Below, in pieces: positions 26,101 through 38,100 of a DNA stretch of 40,876 nt. How positions within the stretch are numbered: position 1 is the first letter of the stretch; every line of letters starts with the position of its first letter. The DNA comes from a virus, in IMG/VR virus record IMGVR_UViG_3300005939_000015, positions 1 through 40,876 of that record. The stretch is one strand, 5' to 3'. Both the position numbers and the translations under genes were made by a program. The notes below the pieces were generated by a model. That model made no database searches. It was not told where the DNA came from and was given only the letters and a program-made list of their open reading frames with translations.

Positions 26101-29100
26101 ATTAGCAGTTATTATTTCCTGTTTAGATCCAGAAACAAACCCGGACGCAGATGCACTAAAAGTATGAGTTCCAGAAGGAACAGTGGTGAATGTCCACTCT
26201 CCGGAAGAATTAGCTGTAGTTGATCCCCCTGAGTAAGATACATTAGCACCTGAAATTCTAGCATTGTTAGAGGCATCCACTACCACACCGGAAACAGTAA
26301 ATGCAGAAGGAGTTTCCTTATTTAAGAATATTATTAAATTTGTTTTATCTCCAGAGAATGCATGAGTGACGGATCCATTTATATAGCCGGATTTACTCCC
26401 TGTAAAAGTAATGCTTGTGGGGGGTACTGAAGGGAATGACCAATACCCACTAGAATTAGTTACGGTTGACCCCCCGGAGTAAGCTACATTGGCACCTGAT
26501 ATAGGATTACTATTAGCAAGATCCCTCACATAACCGGAAGCCGCATAGCCTGTAATCTCTTCTGTTGAGCAAATATCGGGATCAGGACAAACATAAGAGG
26601 CAGGTCTACAGGTAGACTGACATGACGCTAATGAAGTTCCTGTACGGCCTACTTCACATGTGTAGGTACCGGTATTACAGGTAAACTTAGGAACATAGCA
26701 CATTTCCTGACAGTCACTCTCAGTCATGTGCCCCCCGGGTCCCTGAACGCAGGTATAAGAAGAGTTACACGACCAAAGATACTCAGTTGGGTAAGGGGGC
26801 TCGTCACAGAGTTCTATAGGATAGGGGCAACCCTCTCCCTGGCAATTTAATACCGCTCCTTCTGATACAGGTATGTTACCAACACTTGCAGTCCCCTCTC
26901 CAGCTACACTAATGGCGATTTGACCAATACGGTAGTCACAAGCGGTATTTACTATAGTATCTCCTTGAACTTTATAGGAAATACTGGTTGTACTCTCAGA
27001 GATGGCTTCAGTAGTCATATTTCTGATAGTACTGTCCATAACAGTTGGGTCATCAGTAACTAATACTTGAAACTCCATATAAGAATAATTAGTTTTTACT
27101 CTATTTAAGAACCCGGTAGCACCCACTCTTGTATCATTTATATCTACCATATTAATATAATAGAACTTATTAGGGGCTACTCCTTCAAAAGGAATTTGAG
27201 TACTAGAAGAGTACCTATCTTGTGACATCTCTCCGTCAGTTATGTAAAATATAACTGAAAAATTATTCTCAATAACAGATTTAAAAGCGGCATTAGTGAG
27301 CCCCTGAGGGCTATGCCCCCTTCCATTAAAAGTAACTTGACTACTATCTGTAGTACCTTGTTGTGTTCCTGGAGTTCCACTTCCCGAAAAAGACCAGTAA
27401 TGAATTTCAGCTGACAATTGATCAAACTCATCCATAACAGATTGTATTAAATTTCTAGCAAATATAGCCCGGGTATCTCCCCCGGATAGTGTACTGTATA
27501 TCATAGACCCAGACTTGTCTAGCATAAATATTACCTGCAAAGAGGAAGAGGTATTAGATCCTGGGGTAGTAGTTGATTCTATACAAATATCTAAATTAGG
27601 GCAATCCGGGGCATCTGGGACTGGGCACTCTCCTAAACATGAAGAATCTGTATAGGACCCCCCTACAGTAGGTACACATTTGCCCGATGTATTACAATCA
27701 TAGAGAGTATTATCCGGTGTTGGCAAAGGGGGGCAGTCATTATCACAGTTACTGTTATAGTAAGTTCCAGTACCAGAACTTACATTTGATTTAAGTCTAC
27801 AATACCCTGATTCAGAGCAAGTATAAACTTCTCTATTTGGATTTGGTATTCTGCAAGCATTATCACAGTTAGTAGTAGTATAAGGACCAGTTCCACTTGA
27901 TTCATATACACAGACTCCATCTAAGTTACAGTCATAGGTTCTTTCTCTCACAGGTGGAACTGTATTACAGGTCCCCCCACAAGCAGGATCTTGTGAACCT
28001 GCCCCTGATAATATCACACAGTTATCTTCAGAGTTACACCCATAATGCCAGTTATACGCCGGAATAGGATCGCAGGTTCCCCCACAAGTGGAATCTTTAC
28101 TGCCGGCTCCCGGTAATTTTACACATCGGTCATCTTCACTGCATCCATAATGCCAGTCCGGGGTAGGGAGGCTTTCACATGCTCCTCCGCAAGTAGGATC
28201 CTGAGACCCAGATCCCGGTAGCACTACACAGAAGTCATCTTCACTACATCCGTAGTGAATATCTCCTGATGTAATACTGCAAGCTCCTCCACAGGTAATA
28301 TCCTTAGAACCAGGACCCGGTTTCTGTATACAATAATCCTCTGAATTACACCCGTAATGATAGTCCCAAGGAACAACGGAACAATCTCCTCCACAGGTAA
28401 TATCCTTAGAGCCGGGACCCGGTTTCTGTATACAATAATCCTCTGAATTACACCCGTAGTGATAGTCTTCTGCGGGCATAACTATACAAGTAGGGTTACC
28501 TCCGCAAGTATTTTCAGTATAGGGACCGTAGGGATCCGGTATACAAAAACCTTGTAATGTATCGCAGGTATACCTAGAAGGAGTAGGACCAGGAGCTGGG
28601 CAGGCTCCTTCACAGGTGGGGTCACCTAGGTAGTAGGGGGAGGTAGCTTCCATATCTAAAGTGCAGTTACCGTCTACATCACAAGCATACTTTCTATCCG
28701 TTACTGGGGGCAGGGTTTCACAGGCCCCTTCACAATCACTAGAAGTGTACTCACCTGTTTCTGAGAGCTGGCAATATCCATTTGCTCCACAGGTATAGTA
28801 CCTTCTATCCGCGGGAGGGGGAGGGCTACAGTTAAGACAGCCGTTTGCATCATCCCCACCGGGTAGACAATAGTAACCATTATCCACATCACATATTACC
28901 CCGGTAGGAATTACTGGATTAACTACACAGGCATCGTCACAATCAGAAGTCTCATATAAAGTGATAGATTCCGGGTAGGTAGTTCCTGTATAAACACAGC
29001 AACCTCCTCCCTGTAAGGGGTCACAGAAATAATAAGGTCCTGCAATAAAATCTACTCTCTCTAACTTAGCATAATCGCAATTCTCAGAAGTTTCGACAAC

Positions 29101-32100
29101 TACAATAGTTATGTAAGTAGGAAGAGAGGATACATCTACTGCAATAGTAAAAATACCTATTGATAAAGAGTGTTGCTCGGAACTATCCCCTATTAGATAG
29201 TAGGCAGTAGAGCCTGAACTTGCTATAATTTCTCCCGTTATGTTTTTATTAGTTATACCGAGCTGAACTTCTACTGGTGATGAATTATTTACAATAATAA
29301 CTGGCTGGTCTGGGGTAGTGAATTCTGCTTGAGTTGAATCCTCTGCATAGCCCCCAGTATCAGTAGAAACGGTTCCTTTTATAGTATAGGTACCCGGTAT
29401 AGGTGTGATAGTTATTTGAGTTTCAAAAGTATTATCTTCTAAAACTAAAACATTATCTTTTATCAAAGTTGAGTTATAGTAAATATTCACAGAACGGTTT
29501 GTGCCAGGTACATTTACAACGTGGCCGGTTATTGGAATTAGTTCAGACGTTGATGGCCCTTCACAGAAATCTATAGGGTCAATAGGATCTACTACAATTT
29601 CAGGGTCTAGTTCATATATAATTTCAAGAGTTTTTTCATCTTGACCAGTGTAGTCTTCCCCATATAAGTAAATAGTATTAACGCCATACTGAAGATCAAT
29701 TTGTTTTGAAAAGTCAATTCTTTGATGACCGGAAGAGGTTCCGGTTACTCTAGAATAGTCTGATCCGTTAACAGTTATATCTATCCAGATATCAGAGTAT
29801 TGAATAACTTCTCCGGTAAGGGTTATAGGCTGGCTAGATACCCGCTGTCCATTGAGGTAATTTAAATTTTGAATAATGGGCCCCGTTATGTCCACACAAA
29901 TATCAAGAAAATTTTGACTTGATGTACAACTGGGTATATTCCAAGAATCCCCCTTATCCGTCTCTATATAGGATACTATCAGAACACTAGGCAATAATGA
30001 TAAATTTGTAAAATTCCCGGAACTATCTTGATGCAATATTATAGTACCTGTAGAATCCTTATATGAATAAGAACAGGTGTTGTCTACAACAGATAGCTGT
30101 TCATACCCTAAGTCACCAAAACAAATATCCGGGTCAATACAGGAGGATGTACATGGGGGAATAGACCACTGCCTACCTGTTTCTATGTTTACAACCATAT
30201 CTCCCGGGAAATAAGTCTCCGGCAAATTACCAAAATAACCTTGACTGGAAAGCTGGTAGGTTAGAGGTATATCAAATGAAGACTGTGTCACTATTTTGTA
30301 GGAACAGGTTCCCGGTTCTGCTACTGGCTCGGTCTGTCTATAGGACGAATTCTCTTCTTCATAGCATATTCTAGGTCTAGAACAGGTAGGTAGGGGGTCT
30401 GCACTACAAGAAGATAACGCCCAGTAAGAATTCCCAGAAATAATACTGTAGGTACTTCCCGGGTCAGCTCTTTCTGGCAAATTAGTAAATCTGCCATCTT
30501 GTCCTACTATTAAATTTATATTAGTAGTTCCTGAAGTATTTACTTCTACCAGTACATAGTCACACTCAGGAGTAGCTAAGCTATTTTGCTCAAAGTCACT
30601 CGTCAAGGATAGTAAGGAGGTATAGAAGGGAAGACTAGTGGGTGTGGGTGGTATATATTGAGTATCTTTTAACCATGCAGTGTGTTGGTTATCTACTGCA
30701 ACCTTTCTAAACCAATTAAAATTATAAGAGGTAGGAGTAGACATTCCCAAGGATTTCTTAAAGATACCTTTAGTAGGTTCCCAGGTGCTGGTGGCTACAT
30801 TATAGTGAAATCTAGTTTTTACCATAAATAAATCTCCTGAACTAGATAATACAGTCCCCCCTATTGTGGTTAACGGGTAATAAGAATCTTCTACTTGTTC
30901 TATTTCATGAGTAATTCCAGTTACATAATCTTGCAGGAATAGGCGAGTATAGTTACCTGCAACATAACTAGTGCTGTCTCTCTTTTTAAATAACAGTTTA
31001 TTATCCGGTAGTATCATGCAAGCCATAGCTAAAACACCTATATTTCCACTGTGTACAATACTTCCAGAAGAAATGCTAAGGGTTTGATAGTGGGGGTCAT
31101 AATGTTTACTACGAGTAAAAATATAATCTCCAAATGCAACACTTTGTCCAAGAGGATTTCCCTCATGGAAGGAGTCTGCTATATCAAATTCTACGGTATC
31201 CGTTAATATATTGTACAGTATTACTCTCTGATAAATATAAGAAGAGCTTTCTTTTGTAACAAATAAAAGACGATTTTTATCGACAGCAGTGTAAGCATAA
31301 TCGTCTATCACCCAGGGTATACCAAATCTGGTAAAAGTTTTAATAAGAGTACGGGTGGAGGTGTCGTAAATTAAAGTATCCCCTCCCTGAGCACAAATTA
31401 AGTACTTACCAGTAGCTGTAATAAAACTGCTACTAGAATTCCAAACAACTGCTCCACTGTTCTCATAAAAAGTAGAATCATTTCCTATTAAGTTCTCTCC
31501 TACTAGTAGTGGCGAGGGAGTAATAACTTTAGTCCACTCAGCTCTCCCTGTGGTAGGATTAAGTGAGTTAAGACTAGTTACTCCCCCCTCATGAGTGCCA
31601 ACTAATATTGAATTATTGGAAGCTATTGAAAAGCCTATATAGTAGTCAGAGACTGTTAAAGGAGTTCCTGAGGAATTCGATCCTACCCATCTTTCGCTAC
31701 CGGTATTGGCATCAATAGCTACTATGTGTCTACTTTCTAAAGTCCCTGATAACCAGGTCTCTTCTAAATAATATAAAGTTTGCTCATCAATGCTCATCAA
31801 CAGATAGTCCATCATACCTACCCTTTCAACTAGGGGTTCAAATGGAACTACACATATTTCTTGACATTCTGATAAAGTTTGAGTTCCTGTGAAAGATAAT
31901 TCGCAGGTATAAGTAGCGGTATTACAGGAGTACATTGTAGGAGTAGGTTCTACACACATTGCCTGGCAAGCAGATAAAGTCAGTGTACCTAGAGCATCTT
32001 CTTCGCAGGTATAAGTACCGGTATTACAGGAGTACATTGTAGGAGTAGGAAGTATTTCTCTGATGCATACATTTGGATTGGCACAGTCCTGTTCTTCACA

Positions 32101-35100
32101 GGCTTCTATAATAGTTTCCTGGTCCCCAAAAACTACACGGCACACATTAGTATCTGTTATGATAGCCGCTATCCTGTCTAATTCTCCTTGAGAGAAAGTG
32201 CCATCTGGTCTAGCTATAACTGTTATGTGAGCACCATCATCGCAGATAACTTCATACTCCAGTTCCCCGGTACCAGGTTCTAGCTGAATAACAGAAGAAG
32301 AAGCTAAAGTAGAAGCCATTTTAGCAAAAGATACCATATTAACAGGGGTAGCGTGAGGGGAACAGGCAGAGACCGGTACACATGTGTAGGATACCGGATC
32401 TCCATAACATATTTGGTTAGAGGAGGCTACTGGCTGAGTAGTTAGATTTGTCATCAACCCAGATGATATAGTTAAATCAGTTCCGTTTAACTGATAGGAG
32501 CATAAAGAATCCACTACTCCCAGAGTTTGAGTCTGAATAAAAAGCTCTCGTGAACCCCCTACCCCTAGCTCTGAAGTAATACTATCTATTATTTCTGTTG
32601 TTTTTTCTAAAGTGTCTGCTAAAGTGTATGCAGAATAAGCTGCTGTTATTAGATGCCCATTAGCATTAAGATAACCTTTCCATCTCGGGAAAAAGTCAAG
32701 AGCATACCCGTGGGCTGGAGTAATTGATCCGACAAACGCATCCATAGTTAGGTAATGGAATTGATTCAAATTAGGAACCAATACGTTGTAATCTCGGGAG
32801 GGTGATAGATAAGCTTCATTAGTATTGGTATTGGTATAATAAAGGCCCACCGTGTACTGATCAGGATTAGATAATTCCCTCATTTTAGCGAGGATTCTAT
32901 TAGGAGAAAGCCTTCCGTGAGATTCATGCTTTATGACGTCATTACTAAGTGCTTTTTCAAATACTTGTATGGAATCTGGGTCAAAGTTAGTAGAAGGGAC
33001 ATTATTAGCTGTAATTCTAACATTCTGACCATCATCTCCAAAAATGTGATACTCCCCCCACGTATGAAATACCGTGAAAGTTACCGGAATATTAGCAAAA
33101 GCTTGCTTAATCTGCTTTATAGAACTTATAGCTCTCCTAAAGGTCCTTTCTTCAGGAGCATTTCTAGGAGCTCCTCCATAGTTCATTCGACGGGAGTGAT
33201 CTACTGCAATGAGAAATTGCAGAGGTTGAGCAGGAGGAAGCTCTTCTGTCTTAACACAAATTTGAGGAACAGGGCAAACTACCGGGCAAGCGGATAAATT
33301 CCATGTATTACCAGTATAAGTCTCTGATACAACCGTTTCCCCTGGGGGAGCTGAGGCTAAATTAGAGAACCATCCTGAGGTAGATAGGGATAAAGAAATC
33401 CCCCCCAGAGAATAGGCACAGGTACTGCTAGTATTCATGACACCCGTCTGCTCATAGCCTCCCCCAGATTTTATACATATCTTAGGAGTTTGACAAGTTG
33501 GCACACTACATAAATTAATGTCCCACTCTAAGCCTACTTCACTTGTAGCTATCTTAGAACCCTCCAGCCAGGTGACTGGAAATTCTGAAAGAGCTCCATA
33601 AGAATCCACGGGTAAATTAATTAAAGTATTATCAGATTTCTCAAACAGATAAGTGCAACTTGAACCGTTAACTAGAGTATTCTGTTTATAAGATGCTATA
33701 GAAGGCTCCCAGCATACTTGTGGGTTAATACAATCTGGTTCTGGGGGAGGTGGAGTTACAGAACAGGCAGAAATATTCCAAGAAGACCCATCAGAAGCTC
33801 TGACTTGAGACCCCTCTTCAGCATAGGGCAAATTTGTGAAATTCCCAATAGTGTTCTGAATTATAGAAGTATCCCCACTAGAACTTCTAAGGATATAGCT
33901 ACATGAAGTAGTTGCAGAACTTCTTTGTAGGTATTGAAAATTATCTATACATAGATCCGGGTTAGCACAAGATACCTGGCAGTCTGGTACCGGGTAATGA
34001 GTACCGTCTACAACTTCTATATATGCAGAACCACTGGGAGCAGTAATAGACTCTAATCCATCTAAAGAACCTTCTATAATAGGCATAGGATACTCCCCGG
34101 AAGAATTAATTAAAGTATAACTACACTCATCAGATACCCCCTGTAACAGCATATTTTGTTTATATTTATAAGAGACTTGCTCACTTATTATGGTGCTTGT
34201 AATTTCTGGAAGTATATCCGTGATGACATCTGCTTGATTTGTCACAATAACTTCTGACTGGAACGTAGGCCAAGTTCCTCTTACTCTATCAAAGTAACTC
34301 TCTGCAGCTTCTTTAGCCCCAGTATCTTCTATCATATTAATATAGTAGAACCTATCAGGCACATCATTAGGGATATTGGGGGAGGGCACAGAAGTGCTAG
34401 ACTGATAGCGATCATCATAACTTGCTCCATCTGTAAAATAAAAAACAGCTGAATAAGGGTAATTAGCTGGATCCGTAATTTCAAAAGATTTCTGAGTCAT
34501 AGAGCTGGCACTATGCATATGGGTTCCATCCTGCCACCATACTCCATCTTTTATATCAGAAGGATCAGAAGACCCTACTACTCTTTCAGACGGTCCCAGG
34601 TTACCGTTAGATGTATAAACCCAGTAATGTGGAGAACAGGACTCTTCCAGAGAATCTACTATAGAATTAATAGACTGGAAGGTAAACTCTTTTCTGGACA
34701 TACCAATACTAGAAATGTCAGAATACATTGATCCTGAACTATCTATTAAAAATATTATCTGAGGATCCCCTGAAGTTTCTGATGTAGAGATTTCTCTACT
34801 CCTACACACTTGAGGATCCGGGCATGAATGACTTGTTGTTGTGTAGCACAACTCCGGTAAGTCTATAGTCATATCACAAGAACCGTTATCCAGATACAGA
34901 AGGCACTCTTCTGCTGGGCAGCATATATCATCCATTTCTATTTCTGCTCTGTAAGGGTACGGATAATTTATCCTAATAATATCACCGGGCTCCATAGGAC
35001 CAACTAACTGCTTAGTCTCTACCAGTAAGCCGTAGCAATCATATATGTTTAATACATAGTTACACCCTAAAGGAATCTTTTTATAGACTTTGAATAACCC

Positions 35101-38100
35101 TTTATTAATAGGGTCCCAGGGTTCGGATCTTATATGGTCAGGTTCAAGACAGCACCCCATGCTAGCAATATCATCTTCATCTTCTACGGGCAGGCATCTC
35201 TCAATAGGCTCGTATCCTAGAGGAGTTTTAGTTAAACTAGTTGCTATTACCTGCAGGGATCCCCCTAGCGGAGTATGTGGTACCCCATTTACTGTATGAA
35301 TGAAGCTAAAGGGTATGGTAAGTTCTTGTTGACCGGGTAGAATATCCATTGTAATTTCATTCTCAGACATTCCCCCCAGCTCATCTATTACAGTGAAATT
35401 TAATCTTATCTTAAGAGAGTTCTCGGGGGGGTACTCAAACCTTATAGTTAAAGCTCCTAGAACTGTCCCTTCCGGAAAACTTGTATCCGTATAAACTGAA
35501 CCCCCAGAAGAACTTTCTGTGTCTGTAATAGTAGAAACTAGATTTAAATCTTCTATACAGGGTATCCCCACATTATATTCTATTAGGATCTCCGGACACT
35601 CCGGATCATATATAGGGGTTAACGTAATCCTAACTCGGTAGTTATTCAAGTCAATCTGAGTTCCCCCTAAGATCTCGGAGGAATCCCAACTTTCATCCAC
35701 CAATAAAGACCAACCCGACGCTCCGTTAGGAATAGATACAATTTCTCTCCATTCATATTTAGCTGTAGTCTGGTTATCTATTATTTCATAAACAGCCTCT
35801 ATCGTAGAATTATCAGGAACTACTGTACCATGAGATACCTGTATATTTGCGGTAAATTTATACCTATCTTCATAAGTAAACTCCGGGTTAAGTAAGTTTG
35901 CATCTATAATACAGTGAGTAGGGTCATAGGGAGTCTGCCAGTCATCACAATCCAGAGACTGCTTGCTATATATTACAATTCCTTCTAGAGTAGCGTTAAG
36001 GGTTTCTAGCATAGCTATATCTGCATCTATCTGGGCAAGCTGAAGTTCCCCTGTTTTACTAGGTCTCCAGAACTCAGCAGTAGAAGCTTTAGCAAAAACT
36101 CTGAACCAGGCCCCTTCTTCAGGATCTTCTCTGAGTTTAACCACTAAAGGCTGGGGATTTACAGGTAATCGGGCTGTATCATAATAACCAAAGGGGTTCC
36201 TAATTCCTGATGTTAACCACTTAGGGAGGGTAACATCTGAATTTGGCATCCATTTTCTAGGATCTGCATCTGTTGAAAATGTTCCAGTGGGAATCTCAGA
36301 AGACATTAGTTCCGGTAAGGATAAACTCATACTAGAAGGACTTCCTCCAGGACACCCCTCTAAGATTTCTATAGTAACTCCCGTGATCTTTTCACGTGTA
36401 TATGTCAAATATGAACTGCTATTAGCTGTTCTAAAATTAGTATTAGCACCTGAAGGATTGTTAGGATCTACTGTAATCTCTATAGACTCATACAAGGGAG
36501 TTTCTGTAATCTGATAGGTGGTAGGATCAGTAGCTTTCTGTATATAAGAAAAATCTATAGTAGCTTTTATTTTACAGCCAACTGGAAGGTCTAATGCCAT
36601 AAATTGGGCCCACCACACACTAGGCATACCCTCTTTAAATACTTCTGCTATAAAATATTCATTAGTCATAGAAGGGGTATTGGAGGGATTATTAGCCTGT
36701 ATTCTAGCGGATTCTCCCCATTGACAGCAGGTTAATCCTCCTGAACATACCTGTTCACAGGAAGTTAAATCTGCAAAATAGTTAGAAGTTACAGGGCCAG
36801 GCTGCTGCACACAACGTGAATTAATACAAGCATACCGGTTACAACTAGAATTGCAGACCGCCTCAGAAGAGTATCTATTGGAACCCAGGGCCCCTATTCC
36901 GTGTATGCACCCCGTTTCTGTACACTCATAGTAATCTTCTGCTATGCAGAAAGTTTCACAGGTAGCTTCAGATGAAAAGCAGGAGCTTCCATCCGGTGAA
37001 CATATTGCCTGTATACACTGTGATTCTGAAGGTAACCCTTCTCCACCCGGGCTGGCTATTAAAACTCCATTTACCCAGATTTTTTCCATAGCAGCTACAT
37101 GTCTATGCTGAGTAGTTCCATTATTTCTTACTTTAGTTGATACTCCCGTAAAGAAGTAGTGACCCGTTCTTGAATCCTCCGGAGAATTTAGGCGAGAATC
37201 ATCTCTAGATATAGTAAACTCCATAGTTTTTCTTTGAATAGAATCTGAAACATAAGAGTAATTGTTTCCGTATACTTCATCCCTAAATACTAAATCTATT
37301 TTAATCTGTATAGGATCCCCTAGAGTAGTATGGACTCTACCATCATTGTGTCTTAGATACACTCCCCACTCCAACTTTCCTGAAGAATGGTATGGAACAT
37401 CGTTTCCAGATTTATTCAGGTCAGATAGAAATAAACTAAGGGATTCTTCAAGTAGATTTGAAGAAGTTCCTGAAGCTGTCAATGAAAGTCCCCCTGTAGC
37501 TACCCGAACATGGCTAGAACACTCCGGTTTCTCCGAAGGCCTTCCTGCTATAGCATTACAAGTTAAAGCTGCTAAGTAGTATTCAGTAGTATTAGGTTCT
37601 TTTCCTACACAGGCCCAATTTACACAGCCCAGTCTACAGGAAGCTTCACTGGTAAAACATCCCGGATTTCCTGGAGTGCATACTCCCGGTTTACATGGAT
37701 TTTCTAATGTTCCTGCAGGGTCACACTGGTAAGTAACACTGCAGTTAGAGTCACAAATAGCTTTTGTAGCATAGCAGGAATCACTTCCAGTCTCACATAA
37801 GCTGGGTTCACAACTAAATACGGAATTTCTGGCCATACATTTAAAATTGACGCAGGCATCATTACAAGTTACTTCATCTGCATAATAACCTTCCCCGGGA
37901 TCCGGGTAATGTTGGGTAATTTCACAAACAGGGGTGAGCCCACCTGTACATCTATAACTGGTATGACATCCGGCTATACATTCCCCACTAGTAGCAAAAC
38001 AGTCCGTGTTATTAACGGTGCAGTAAGTAGGTTGACAGTCAGTCGAGCAGGCGTAATTCATATCAGGTTGGCAGGTCGTTAAGCAGGTTTGCTGATTGGT

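Noticed and set aside
32917-33297. Plus-strand open frame of 126 codons
   Set aside because: It lies entirely inside the giant minus-strand gene, has no ribosome site or recognised motif, and reads like out-of-frame sequence.
37262-37579. Plus-strand open frame of 105 codons
   Set aside because: It is opposite the giant gene with no start signal or family resemblance; long antisense frames are expected over 20 kb.
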